Shown piece by piece: positions 31,566 to 38,084 of a DNA stretch of 38,084 nucleotides. The translations under genes and the position numbers were made by a program. Source of the stretch: Candidatus Omnitrophota bacterium (GTDB lineage Bacteria > Omnitrophota > Gorgyraeia > 2-01-FULL-45-10); assembly GCA_029004355.1 (NCBI GenBank), contig JAQURV010000003.1:1-38084 (forward strand), read 5' to 3'. Position 1 is the first letter of the stretch, and each line of letters starts with the position of its first letter. Under the pieces are notes generated by a model. The model searched no databases and was not told where the DNA came from. It worked only from the letters and a program-made list of their open reading frames with translations.

Positions 31566-32018
31566 CTATTTTTTGACTTTTGGCGCGGCCGGGGCGGTTT
31601 GCGGTGCCGTAGTCTTGGCAGCCGGCGCCGGCATAGTCTTTACTTTGCCGAACATTATTCCCATCGCCACGTCTTTATTCTCGACTTTTCGCGTCATCAT
31701 CCGTACCTGTTCGCCGGTCTTTAACTCTGAAATGTCGGTGACTTTTGTGATGTTCGTCCATGGGGTTACGGATATGGTGCGCGTAGAACCGTCCGCATCA
31801 TTTTTAACCGTGACTTTGACGTTAGCGGGATCGCTGTTATCGATAGCGGTGAGCGTTCCGGCTACCATGCCGAAGTTTGCCCTGGGTGATGCGGGTGCCT
31901 TCGCCGGAGTCTTTTCCGTATGGGCAGGTGTCGCGGCCTTCTTCTCTGCGGCAAATGAAACGGCCGAGAGGTTAAGAGCAACCGCAGCCGCTACTACTAA
32001 CGCAACTTTTTTATTCAT
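31566..32018 (-). CDS. Small exported protein, first gene of a diguanylate cyclase operon
   Basis: A 150-residue protein with a clear signal peptide (about residues 1-23, ending VSFA). An Ala/Pro/Lys-rich linker precedes a compact beta-rich domain (about 48-128: GMVAGTLTAIDNSD, KVTVKNDADGSTRTISV, ISELKTGEQVRMM). The C-terminus is again Ala/Pro/Lys-rich. The domain resembles small OB-like periplasmic modules (DUF5666-like), but I cannot assign a family. The ATG is preceded by GGAGG, which abuts the CAAATC of the structured leader. Co-transcription with the GAF-GGDEF gene suggests an envelope component or sensor linked to c-di-GMP output; that is inference. Confidence 0.75.
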   Translation of the reverse strand: MNKKVALVVAAAVALNLSAVSFAAEKKAATPAHTEKTPAKAPASPRANFGMVAGTLTAIDNSDPANVKVTVKNDADGSTRTISVTPWTNITKVTDISELKTGEQVRMMTRKVENKDVAMGIMFGKVKTMPAPAAKTTAPQTAPAAPKVKK

Positions 32019-32023
32019 GCTAT

Positions 32024-32103
32024 CCTCCGATTTGTTGTTACCTTACTCTAACAAATCGTCCCGAGGTGCTATTATTTTACTTCTGCACCGAGGGACTACG
32101 ATT
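32024..32103 (-). promoter_or_regulatory. Structured 5' leader (riboswitch-like), copy 2, upstream of the exported protein/diguanylate cyclase operon
   Basis: Read on the minus strand it repeats the fabG leader: GTAGTCCCTCGGTGC, a 15-base loop with GAAGTAA, GCACCTCGGGACGATTTG, a 17-base linker, then CAAATCGGAGG and the ATG. GTCCC/GGGAC pairs fully here, whereas copy 1 has one A.C mismatch. The P1 5' arm is shorter (AATC with GATT). The alternative helix CGATTTG with CAAATCG next to the Shine-Dalgarno is conserved exactly. Predicted transcription starts just upstream. Confidence 0.75.
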
Positions 32104-32118
32104 ATTATGCCTGTGATT

Positions 32119-32147
32119 ATACTAGCACAATTTAACCATTATGTCAA
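32119..32147 (-). promoter_or_regulatory. Promoter of the exported protein/diguanylate cyclase operon
   Basis: On the minus strand: TTGACA (32142-32147), a 17-base spacer and TAGTAT (32119-32124), overlapping a TATAAT at 32116-32121. Its -35 box lies only 5 bases from the -35 box of the divergent riboflavin promoter. Confidence 0.7.
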
Positions 32148-32152
32148 AATAG

Positions 32153-32180
32153 TTGACAGGGCTCTTTAAGTATGTATAAT
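32153..32180 (+). promoter_or_regulatory. Promoter of the riboflavin operon
   Basis: TTGACA (32153-32158), a 16-base spacer and TATAAT (32175-32180); both boxes are consensus. Predicted start is about 32187, at the first base of the FMN riboswitch. Confidence 0.85.
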
Positions 32181-32187
32181 AAGGTAG

Positions 32188-32304
32188 ATCTTCGGGGCGA
32201 GGCTAGGTTCCTCGACCGGCGGTATAGCCCGCGAGTTCCGTAGTAAACCGGAACAGAGCTTGTGAAATTCAAGCGCCGACCGTGCAGGCGGGATGAAAGA
32301 AGAT
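32188..32304 (+). promoter_or_regulatory. FMN riboswitch (RFN element)
   Basis: It matches the conserved RFN core: ATCTTCGGGGC at the 5' end, CGACCGGCGGTATAGCCCGCGAG, the GTGAAATTC loop, GCCGACCGTG, and GGATGAAAGAAGAT at the 3' end closing P1. It senses FMN and controls the downstream riboflavin operon. The intrinsic terminator at 32330-32356 directly ahead of ribBA is the natural expression platform; FMN binding is expected to favour termination. Confidence 0.95.
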
Positions 32305-32329
32305 GAAGATGTATTGTCTTAATTGCTAT

Positions 32330-32356
32330 CCCCGAGGAAAACCCCCGGGGTTTTTT
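32330..32356 (+). terminator. Intrinsic terminator of the FMN riboswitch
   Basis: CCCCGAGG (32330-32337) pairs with CCCCGGGG (32343-32350) with one mismatch, followed by TTTTTT (32351-32356). The ribBA ATG lies only 4 bases beyond the T-run, so the GGGG of the terminator is also the only Shine-Dalgarno-like sequence. Formation of the hairpin would therefore block both elongation and ribosome binding. Confidence 0.85.
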
Positions 32357-32360
32357 ATTT

Positions 32361-33557
32361 ATGCGGCTCAATACGATCCCTGAGATACTGGACGACATTT
32401 CGCGCGGCAGGATGGTCATAGTCATGGATGACGAGGACCGTGAAAACGAGGGCGACCTTATCATGGCCGGATCTCTCACCAAGCCGTCCGATATAAATTT
32501 CATGGCCAGGTACGGCCGCGGCCTAATATGCGTACCTATGGAGGGCGCCAGGCTCGACTCGCTTGATCTCCATCCTATGGCCGCTACAAGGCCGGACCCT
32601 TACAGGACAGGATGGGCGATATCATGCGATGCAGGCCGCGGCATCACGACAGGCATATCCGCTAATGACAGGGCAAAGACGATAAATGTCCTCGCGAACC
32701 CGAGATCCAAGCCTTCCGACCTTGTGAAGCCGGGCCACATATTTCCTCTGCGTGCCAATGAAGGCGGCGTTCTGGTTAGGGCCGGGCATACAGAAGCCTG
32801 TGTCGACCTCTTGAAGCTGTCGGGCGTACAGCCGGTCGGAGTCATCTGCGAAATAATGAGGGACGACGGCTCGATGGCGAGGCTGAAAGACCTTGTGGAA
32901 TTTTCCGGAAGGCACGGCCTTAAGATATGCACAATAGCTAATCTTATAGAATATAGAAGAAGATCGGAAAAACTTGTAAAGGTCGTGGCGAAGACAAATA
33001 TACCCACGCCATATGGCGACTTCCGGGTATTTGTTTACGAATCCGTTACCGATAAATATCATCATGTGGCGCTTGTTAAGGGCAACCCGGCCCGCGACGG
33101 CAGTCTGGTCAGGGTCCATTCCGAGTGCCTGACCGGTGACGTCTTTGGCTCGAAGAGATGCGATTGCGGCGAACAGCTTCATGCGGCGATGAAGATGATC
33201 GGCCGGGCCGCAAACGGCGTAGTCCTCTATATGAGGCAGGAAGGCAGGGGGATAGGGCTTGCGAATAAGCTAAAGGCTTATGAGCTTCAGGATAAAGGGC
33301 TCGATACGGTCGAGGCGAACAAGGCACTCGGGTTCAAGGCCGACTTGAGGGATTACGGCATAGGCGCCCAGATCTTAGCGGACCTGGGATTGAAAAAGAT
33401 ACGTCTCCTGACGAATAACCCCAAGAAGATCGTGGGGTTGGAAGGATATGGTCTCCGGGTAACGGAGCGCGTACCGCTGGTGATCCGCCCAAACAGCGCG
33501 AACAGGAAATATCTCCGGACGAAGAAGGAGAAGATGGGGCACGAGATAAGTGTGTAA
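32361..33557 (+). CDS. ribBA: Bifunctional 3,4-dihydroxy-2-butanone-4-phosphate synthase / GTP cyclohydrolase II
   Basis: A 398-residue fusion of normal RibBA length. The RibB half (about 1-200) has DDEDRENEGDLIMAGS, the segment AGRGITTGISANDRAKT and PGHIFPLRANEGGVLVRAGHTEA, the residues that bind Mg and ribulose 5-phosphate. The RibA half (about 200-398) has HSECLTGDVFGSKRCDCGEQL with the zinc cysteines, RQEGRGIGL and the C-terminal LTNNPKKI. Together they make both precursors of riboflavin. It is the first gene of the FMN-riboswitch-controlled operon. An AT-rich palindrome separates it from ribH. Confidence 0.97.
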   Translation: MRLNTIPEILDDISRGRMVIVMDDEDRENEGDLIMAGSLTKPSDINFMARYGRGLICVPMEGARLDSLDLHPMAATRPDPYRTGWAISCDAGRGITTGISANDRAKTINVLANPRSKPSDLVKPGHIFPLRANEGGVLVRAGHTEACVDLLKLSGVQPVGVICEIMRDDGSMARLKDLVEFSGRHGLKICTIANLIEYRRRSEKLVKVVAKTNIPTPYGDFRVFVYESVTDKYHHVALVKGNPARDGSLVRVHSECLTGDVFGSKRCDCGEQLHAAMKMIGRAANGVVLYMRQEGRGIGLANKLKAYELQDKGLDTVEANKALGFKADLRDYGIGAQILADLGLKKIRLLTNNPKKIVGLEGYGLRVTERVPLVIRPNSANRKYLRTKKEKMGHEISV

Positions 33558-33567
33558 CTAATGGCTA

Positions 33568-33655
33568 AACCCAAAATTCCAAATCCCAGACATTTTGAAT
33601 TTTGAAATTTGGATTTATTTGGTAGTATTGGTAATATTTGGATTTGGGATTTTGA
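33568..33655. repeat. AT-rich palindromic intergenic repeat (copy 2)
   Basis: AAAATTCCAAATCC (33573-33586) pairs with GGATTTGGGATTTT (33640-33653) with one wobble. Bases 33608-33649 share their GGATTTATTTGGTAGTATTGG core with copy 1 at about 2346-2385. It sits inside the riboflavin operon between ribBA and ribH without obviously terminating it. Confidence 0.65.
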
Positions 33656-33680
33656 ACTGAACAAAGAGAAAGGGGATATC

Positions 33681-34145
33681 ATGGCAAATGTGATAAAAGC
33701 GGATCTGTCCGCAAAGGGTAAAAAGTTCGCGATAGTGATATCGCGCTTTAACGAGTTCATATCCGGGAAGCTTCTCGAGGGAAGCCTGGATACGCTGGCC
33801 AGGCACGGCGCGCAGGAGGCGCATCAGGATGTTGTATGGGTGCCCGGAGCGTTCGAGATCCCCGTGACGGCGCTTAAGCTTGCCAAGTCGAAGAAGTACG
33901 ACGGCGTGATCTGCCTCGGGACGGTCATAAGGGGCGCGACCCCGCATTTTGAGTTTGTTGCCAGCGAAGCCGCCAAGGGCGTGGCAAAAGTCTCTCTCGA
34001 TACCGGGGTGCCGTGCATATTCGGCATCATCACCGCCGATAATCTCGAGCAGGCCATTGAACGCGCGGGGACCAAAGATGGCAATAAGGGCCGTGATGCC
34101 GCGATCTCGGCTATCGAGATGGCGAATCTATACGAGAAGATATGA
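33681..34145 (+). CDS. ribH: 6,7-dimethyl-8-ribityllumazine synthase
   Basis: A 154-residue lumazine synthase. ATG 33681 is chosen because GAAAGGGG precedes it and it gives the normal family length; the frame continues upstream to 33609, but that part is the intergenic repeat. Key segments are [41 protein letters not shown], the phosphate-binding [23 protein letters not shown] and [24 protein letters not shown]. It condenses 5-amino-6-ribitylaminouracil with dihydroxybutanone phosphate, usually as a 60-mer or pentamer. It overlaps nusB by ATGA. Confidence 0.96.
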   Translation: MANVIKADLSAKGKKFAIVISRFNEFISGKLLEGSLDTLARHGAQEAHQDVVWVPGAFEIPVTALKLAKSKKYDGVICLGTVIRGATPHFEFVASEAAKGVAKVSLDTGVPCIFGIITADNLEQAIERAGTKDGNKGRDAAISAIEMANLYEKI

Positions 34146-34561
34146 GAAAACGGACGAAGGCGCGGGAGAACGCGCTAAAGATACTGTATGCCATCGATAT
34201 CACCGGCGACGAACCGAAGAAGTGTATCGATAGATACTGGAAGGACAATGAGGAGAAGGACGCCGAGGTAAAGAGATTCGCGAATTCACTCGTTCTGGGC
34301 GCATTCAACAAGCAAAAAGAGATCGACAAGCTAATATCGGAAAGCGCGACCAACTGGCAGCTTAACAGGATGGCCGTGATAGACCGCAATATCCTCAGGT
34401 TCGCAGCCTACGAGCTTCTCTTTATCGATGAGATACCTCCCAAGGTGACGATAAACGAAGCGATAGACATAGCAAAACGGTATGGCGACAGCGAATCGGG
34501 AAAGTTCGTCAACGGCATACTGGACAAGATAAATAAGGATATCGCGAAGAAAGCAAAATAA
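34142..34561 (+). CDS. nusB: Transcription antitermination protein NusB
   Basis: A 139-residue all-helical NusB. It starts with [17 protein letters not shown] and has the C-terminal family block [23 protein letters not shown]...[30 protein letters not shown]. NusB with NusE (S10) binds boxA RNA and supports antitermination in rRNA operons. The ribH-nusB pairing with coupled translation is very common in bacteria. It is followed after 1 base by the PHP gene. Confidence 0.96.
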   Translation: MRKRTKARENALKILYAIDITGDEPKKCIDRYWKDNEEKDAEVKRFANSLVLGAFNKQKEIDKLISESATNWQLNRMAVIDRNILRFAAYELLFIDEIPPKVTINEAIDIAKRYGDSESGKFVNGILDKINKDIAKKAK

Positions 34562-34562
34562 A

Positions 34563-35399
34563 ATGAAGTACGCAGACCTCCATATACACACAAACTTTTC
34601 CGATTCGACATTCACGCCGGAAGAAGTTGCCGTGGCCGCCGACGAGAAAGGGTTGTCGGCGATCGCTATATGCGACCATGACTGTGTCGACGGCATCGAA
34701 CCATGCCAGAAGGAAGCCTCCCGTTTCGGCATCGAAGTGGTCCCGGGTATAGAGCTTACCGTCGAGAAACATGACGCCGAGATCCATATTCTCGGATATT
34801 TTATAGGCTCAAAAGTCGAGTGGTTCCGCTCGAAGCTGGACGATATGCGCAAAGATCGCATTGGCCGCATCTATAAGATGGTCGAAAAACTCAATGCCGT
34901 TGGTGTGAACGTAAACGCCGAGGATGTGTTTAAATTAGCCGGCAGGGGCGCCGTGGGAAGGCTCCACCTCGCGCAGGCGATGATCAAGACGGGGAAGGTC
35001 AAAGGCTTGCGGGAAGTATTTGGCAAATATATAGGTTTCCAAAAGCCATGTTATGTTCCCCACGTTAAGTTTACGCCCCGGGAGGCGATAGAGACGATAT
35101 TGAAGACCGGCGGTGTGCCGGTCCTGGCCCATCCCGGCATCATGAACAAAGATGAATATATCCCGGAACTGATGGAATACGGCTTGAAAGGTATAGAGGT
35201 TTACCATACGGATCATAAGGCGGGCGTTGTGAAACACTACGAAGAGCTTTGCCGGCAATACGGGCTGCTGGCTACGGGCGGATCCGATTGCCACGGCCTG
35301 GGGAAAGGCAGGGTCCTTATAGGCACGACGAGGGTTCCGTATGAACTGGTAGAACGGTTGAAAGCGAAGGCCGAAGAGATACGCAATGAATCCCGATGA
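34563..35399 (+). CDS. PHP-domain phosphoesterase inside the riboflavin operon
   Basis: A 278-residue PHP-family metal-dependent phosphoesterase related to the YciV/RNase AM group (COG0613). Metal ligands visible: H7 and H9 in DLHIHTNFSD, D38-H39-D40 in AICDHDCVDG, the Glu of VVPGIELTV, the His of AHPG and the late GSDCHG. Known relatives hydrolyse 3',5'-nucleoside bisphosphates or 5'-phosphate RNA ends. Here it lies between nusB and ribD, 1 base after the former and overlapping the latter by 14 bases. Riboflavin synthesis needs a phosphatase for 5-amino-6-ribitylaminouracil 5'-phosphate and none of the other genes here supplies it, so this gene is a candidate. That role is inference. Confidence 0.85.
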   Translation: MKYADLHIHTNFSDSTFTPEEVAVAADEKGLSAIAICDHDCVDGIEPCQKEASRFGIEVVPGIELTVEKHDAEIHILGYFIGSKVEWFRSKLDDMRKDRIGRIYKMVEKLNAVGVNVNAEDVFKLAGRGAVGRLHLAQAMIKTGKVKGLREVFGKYIGFQKPCYVPHVKFTPREAIETILKTGGVPVLAHPGIMNKDEYIPELMEYGLKGIEVYHTDHKAGVVKHYEELCRQYGLLATGGSDCHGLGKGRVLIGTTRVPYELVERLKAKAEEIRNESR

Positions 35400-36378
35400 A
35401 AGATATATGCGCATGGCCCTCGGCCTCGCGCGAAGAGCTCAAGGCCTGACAAGTCCCAATCCGGCCGTCGGAGCGGTGATAGTCAAAGGCGGCAGGATCG
35501 TCGGTAAGGGGTATCATAAGAGATGCGGCCTTCCTCATGCGGAAGTCAACGCGCTGGACGATGCTGGCGCCAAGGCGAGAGGGGCGGTCCTTTACGTTAC
35601 TCTAGAGCCGTGCGATCATTTTGGCAGGACGCCGCCGTGTACGGACGCGATCATTGACGCGGGGATAAGGAAAGTGGTCGTAGGCATGAAGGATCCGAAC
35701 CCTGTCAATAATGGAAAAGGGATAAGAAAGCTCAATAGGGCAGGCATAGGCACCGTTGTCGGTATCCTGGAAGACGAGGCAAGGGACCTGAATAAACCTT
35801 CTATAAAATTCATAACCACCGGGATGCCTTATGTGACCGTTAAGATGGCAGAATCTCTTGATGGGAAGATAGCGACAAAGACGGGAGACTCCAGGTGGAT
35901 CACGGATACGGATTCCCGGAGATTCGTTCACGGGCTACGTTCGAAGGTCGATGCCATAATGGTGGGCGCGCGGACGGTCGTAAAAGATGACCCCTTGCTC
36001 CTCAGCAACTTATCAAAAGGAAGACAGCCGGTCAGGGTGATCGTGGATAGCGCGCTTAAGATACCTAAGAGCGCAAAGATCTTTTCGAGGATGGATGAAT
36101 CGCCGGTAATAATAGCGACGACAAAGGCCGGATCGAAGCCGGGAAGGGTCGACCTGCGGGACCTCTTGAAGAAACTGGGCGGGATGGGGATCTGCCATCT
36201 CCTCGTCGAAGGCGGCGGCGAGATAGTGGCAAGCCTGGTGGAGAAGAGGCTAGTCGACGAGTTCCTGTTTTTTATTGCGCCGAAGATAATTGGTGGAAGG
36301 GATGCCGCGACGTCCGTAGAAGGCGCCGGGATAAAAAAGATGAGCGAGGCCCTCACCTTCAGCAAGATGAGGATATGA
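35386..36378 (+). CDS. ribD: Riboflavin biosynthesis deaminase/reductase RibD
   Basis: A 330-residue bifunctional RibD. The zinc deaminase domain (about 1-145) has H51-A-E53 and the cysteines C76 and C85 (TLEPCDHFGRTPPC). The reductase domain (about 145-330) begins PYVTVKMAESLDGKIATKTGDSRWIT and has HGLRSKVDAIMVGARTV and LLVEGGGEIVASLV. It carries out the second and third steps of the guanine-derived branch. It is somewhat shorter than many RibD proteins (about 360) because the C-terminus stops soon after LTFSKMRI. Its start overlaps the PHP gene by 14 bases. Confidence 0.95.
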   Translation: MNPDERYMRMALGLARRAQGLTSPNPAVGAVIVKGGRIVGKGYHKRCGLPHAEVNALDDAGAKARGAVLYVTLEPCDHFGRTPPCTDAIIDAGIRKVVVGMKDPNPVNNGKGIRKLNRAGIGTVVGILEDEARDLNKPSIKFITTGMPYVTVKMAESLDGKIATKTGDSRWITDTDSRRFVHGLRSKVDAIMVGARTVVKDDPLLLSNLSKGRQPVRVIVDSALKIPKSAKIFSRMDESPVIIATTKAGSKPGRVDLRDLLKKLGGMGICHLLVEGGGEIVASLVEKRLVDEFLFFIAPKIIGGRDAATSVEGAGIKKMSEALTFSKMRI

Positions 36379-36410
36379 AAATTTAAAAAAGATATTTTGA
36401 TAGAGGCCGA

Positions 36411-37046
36411 ATGTTTACCGGGCTTGTAAAAGAACTGGGTATTGTGCGCGGCTTTTCGAAGTCGGGCAGCGTCTATAGACTGGAAGTCTCCTCGGAAACG
36501 ATCTCCGGGAACGCGACGGTGGGTGATAGCGTGTCGGTCAACGGCGCCTGCCTTACCCTGGTTCAAAATAAGGGCGGTATCCTGATATTCGACGTAATGG
36601 AAGAGACGGTCCGAAGGACGGCCCTATCGTCCATAAAGAGCGGGGAAAGGGTGAATCTGGAAGATTCGCTGAGGGCCGGCAGTCCGCTTGGCGGGCACTT
36701 TGTCCTGGGCCACGTAGATTGCGTCGGAACGGTAAAGAATATAGAGAATACGGGAGGGGAATACATTATCGCGATAGTTTTCCCGCAGGAATTCAGCCAA
36801 CTGGCCGTCGAGAAAGGATCCGTAGCTATAGACGGTATAAGCCTGACCGTCGGAGAAGTCGGGGCCGGCAGTCTGAAGGTCTATATAATACCGCATACCT
36901 TAAAGATGACCAACCTTGCCGCAAGGCGCGAGCGCGATAAGGTGAATATAGAATTCGACATCATCGGTAAATACCTCGCGCGCTTCCGCTCGCTCGACAA
37001 AAAAGGCGGCGTGACCGAACAATTCTTAAAACGGGTGGGATTTTAG
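36411..37046 (+). CDS. ribE: Riboflavin synthase alpha chain
   Basis: A 211-residue riboflavin synthase with two lumazine-binding repeats. The first starts at MFTGLVKELG with GDSVSVNGACLTL and GGHFVLGHVDCVG. The second has EKGSVAIDGISLTVGEVGAGSLKVYIIPHTLKMTNL. It dismutates two lumazines into riboflavin and the RibH substrate. It starts 32 bases after ribD and completes the pathway genes. The C-terminal tail is short and basic. The symbol follows the ribE usage for the alpha chain (ribC in some species). Confidence 0.96.
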   Translation: MFTGLVKELGIVRGFSKSGSVYRLEVSSETISGNATVGDSVSVNGACLTLVQNKGGILIFDVMEETVRRTALSSIKSGERVNLEDSLRAGSPLGGHFVLGHVDCVGTVKNIENTGGEYIIAIVFPQEFSQLAVEKGSVAIDGISLTVGEVGAGSLKVYIIPHTLKMTNLAARRERDKVNIEFDIIGKYLARFRSLDKKGGVTEQFLKRVGF

Positions 37047-37104
37047 AAAAATTTGACGGAGCTTGGGATTCATGATATAGTCTTAGTCAACAAGGGGGTA
37101 ACGG

Positions 37105-37443
37105 ATGGCGAAGAGGGCTATTCTGGTCGGATTAATAGTATTTTTATTTGCTATTACATTTGCGTCTCCGGGATATTGCGATGACCCGATAAAAAAACTG
37201 GGCCGCGGATTATGCAATATGGGTACCTGTCTTTTTGAACTGCCCCTTCAGGTTTCGAGGGTAAACCTTAGCGATGGGCCGATGGCAGCCGGCACGTGGG
37301 GCTTCCTTAAAGGCTCCAGCATGATCGTCGTCAGGCTGTTTACGGGCGTATATGAGGTAGTGACGTTTCCTTTTCCTCTGCCCCCGGATTACAAGCCTAT
37401 AATGACAGACCCCGAATTTTTCTTCGAAGAACAGAATTGGTAG
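37105..37443 (+). CDS. Exosortase-system-associated protein, TIGR04073-like
   Basis: A 112-residue exported protein. The signal peptide spans about residues 1-24 (hydrophobic core AILVGLIVFLFAITFA). The mature part has the recognisable family blocks KKLGRGLCNMGTCLFELPLQ, a small hydrophobic segment (AGTWGFLKGSSMIVVRLFTGVYEVVTFPFPLPPDYKPI) and a short acidic tail. Proteins of this kind (TIGR04073) are found in genomes with PEP-CTERM/exosortase systems; their function is not known. GGGGG precedes the ATG. The intrinsic terminator after it suggests it is the last gene of the transcript. Confidence 0.8.
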   Translation: MAKRAILVGLIVFLFAITFASPGYCDDPIKKLGRGLCNMGTCLFELPLQVSRVNLSDGPMAAGTWGFLKGSSMIVVRLFTGVYEVVTFPFPLPPDYKPIMTDPEFFFEEQNW

Positions 37444-37472
37444 AGACCGGATTTTGGCGGATCATTATCGAG

Positions 37473-37502
37473 GCCCCGGGAATCAATTTCTCGGGGCTTT
37501 TT
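37473..37502 (+). terminator. Intrinsic terminator
   Basis: GCCCCGGGAA (37473-37482) pairs with TTCTCGGGGC (37488-37497) with one G.T wobble, followed by TTTTT (37498-37502). It closes the riboflavin operon and TIGR04073-type gene. Confidence 0.88.
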
Positions 37503-37506
37503 ATAT

Positions 37507-37581
37507 TTGCTCGTAATTAGATGATATGTTATTATATTGCATTGATGTCCCCCGGCTCCTCCTATTCGTCGGAGCCTTGGG
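37507..37581 (+). promoter_or_regulatory. Possible promoter and hairpin upstream of tRNA-Pro
   Basis: TTGCTC (37507-37512) and TATTAT (37530-37535) with 17 bases between form a weak promoter. A hairpin GGCTCC/GGAGCC flanked by CCC/GGG (about 37549-37581) follows and would lie in the tRNA precursor leader. Confidence 0.35.
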
Positions 37582-37611
37582 ATGAAATTTTTAGTGAGAA
37601 TACATATTTCA

Positions 37612-37688
37612 CGGGAAGTAGCGCAGCTGGCTAGCGCGCTTGGTTCGGGACCAAGAGGTCGCGGGTTCGAATCCCGCCTTCCCGACCA
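37612..37688 (+). tRNA. tRNA-Pro (anticodon CGG), CCA encoded
   Basis: The acceptor arm is CGGGAAG (37612-37618) with CTTCCCG (37678-37684); the C1:G72 pair is a bacterial proline identity feature. The anticodon stem is CTTGG/CCAAG around loop TTCGGGA with anticodon CGG at 37646-37648 and G37. The T arm is GCGGG-TTCGAAT-CCCGC. Discriminator A37685 and CCA are encoded. It reads CCG codons. Confidence 0.96.
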
Positions 37689-37721
37689 TTCCGCTCCGCA
37701 GGAATGAGGTCGGGCTTTTCT

Positions 37722-38012
37722 ATGACCAAGAAGACTCTTATCAATAAACGTCTCCATCTATACTATTCCGGGTCGGTCCAGGGCGTAGGTTTTCGCTATA
37801 CTGCCCACTCAACGGCGAACTCTTTAGGCCTGACCGGGTGGGCTAAGAATATGCCCGACGGCCGAGTAGAAGTTCTTTGCGAAGGCCGGGACGCGGACCT
37901 GCAAAAATTTATGCAGAAGATAGGCGAAGTATTCAAAGGATATATCCGTGACGTCGACGTAGGGTGGGGCGGGGCCACCGGTGAATTCGACGGGTTTGAC
38001 ATAAGGTTCTGA
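37722..38012 (+). CDS. acyP: Acylphosphatase
   Basis: A 96-residue protein of normal acylphosphatase size. The active-site loop is SGSVQGVGFRYTAHSTANSLGLTGWAKNMPDG, split in function into the phosphate-binding VQGVGFR with its catalytic Arg and the catalytic Asn of GWAKN; GRVEVLCEG follows. It hydrolyses acyl phosphates. ATG 37722 gives the usual length; an in-frame ATG at 37704 would add six residues and has AGGA directly against it. The gene begins within 40 bases of the tRNA-Pro 3' end. Confidence 0.93.
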   Translation: MTKKTLINKRLHLYYSGSVQGVGFRYTAHSTANSLGLTGWAKNMPDGRVEVLCEGRDADLQKFMQKIGEVFKGYIRDVDVGWGGATGEFDGFDIRF

Positions 38013-38014
38013 CG

Positions 38015-38084
38015 ATGCGATACGGCCTGATAGCGGACATACACTCTAACCTTGAGGCCCTTGAAGCTGTTTTGGAGAGTGCCG
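38015..38084 (+). CDS. Metallophosphoesterase, 3' truncated by window end
   Basis: Only the first 23 residues are visible. RYGLIADIHSNLEALEAVLESA matches the N-terminus of YfcE/MJ0936-type metallophosphoesterases, in which the Asp and His of DIHSN bind the metals. It starts 2 bases after the acylphosphatase stop, so the two are probably co-transcribed. Confidence 0.8.
   Translation, partial: MRYGLIADIHSNLEALEAVLESA

Noticed and set aside
33609-33680. N-terminal extension of ribH from ATG 33609
   Set aside because: The added residues are encoded by the AT-rich intergenic repeat; ATG 33681 has a good ribosome binding site and gives the family length.
1-38084. CRISPR array or rRNA genes
   Set aside because: No regularly spaced direct repeats and no rRNA-like sequence were seen anywhere in the window.

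Overview
The window reads as a Gram-negative bacterial chromosome segment of moderate GC with densely packed, often overlapping genes. An ExbB/ExbD energy-transducing pair, a PEP-CTERM/exosortase-associated TIGR04073-type protein, many small AT-rich palindromic intergenic repeats and one enormous secreted or membrane-anchored multidomain gene (about 4,366 codons) together suggest a candidate-phylum bacterium of the Omnitrophota (PVC-related) type. That placement is inference; no rRNA or ribosomal protein gene is present to confirm it.

Layout. 1-1154: ExbB/TolQ (5' truncated), ExbD/TolR and a short TonB-position protein. 1184-2256: three small proteins (membrane zinc ribbon, winged helix, unknown) and CutA. 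2257-2456: AT-rich palindrome and tRNA-Ala(CGC). 2604-7078: exported MEMO-AMMECR1 fusion, anchored repeat protein, rsmE and mtaB, overlapping head to tail. 7075-9478: promoter, a structured leader, then fabG-acpP-fabF. 9584-12724: acyl-CoA dehydrogenase with etfB and a ferredoxin-fused etfA, the composition of an electron-bifurcating complex. 12723-13331: about 600 bases without a gene, filled with large palindromes and a putative leader. 13332-26432: giant gene combining a signal/anchor segment, a possible TraB/ChaN-like domain, a membrane block, an M48-like protease, a UbiB-type kinase, a second kinase-like domain, a degenerate GHKL-like ATPase and a nucleotidyltransferase. 26758-30351: smc. 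30348-32018 (minus): GAF-GGDEF diguanylate cyclase behind a small exported protein. 32153-37046: riboflavin operon (FMN riboswitch, terminator, ribBA, ribH, nusB, PHP phosphoesterase, ribD, ribE), then the TIGR04073-type gene and a terminator. 37612-38084: tRNA-Pro(CGG), acylphosphatase and the start of a metallophosphoesterase.

The most interesting signals are non-coding. (1) A nearly identical structured 5' leader precedes both fabG (+ strand) and the small exported protein/diguanylate cyclase operon (- strand, 25 kb away). In both copies the 3' arm can pair alternatively with a CAAATCG directly abutting the Shine-Dalgarno, as expected of a riboswitch-like regulator that I cannot match to a class I know. 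(2) A pseudoknotted element with compensatory stem changes occurs twice, once inside the 5' coding region of the giant gene and once just after its stop codon. Its loop is the exact complement of two GACGCTAG copies in the giant-gene leader and start region. (3) Inverted palindromic repeats with 28 of 29 identical bases flank the giant gene.
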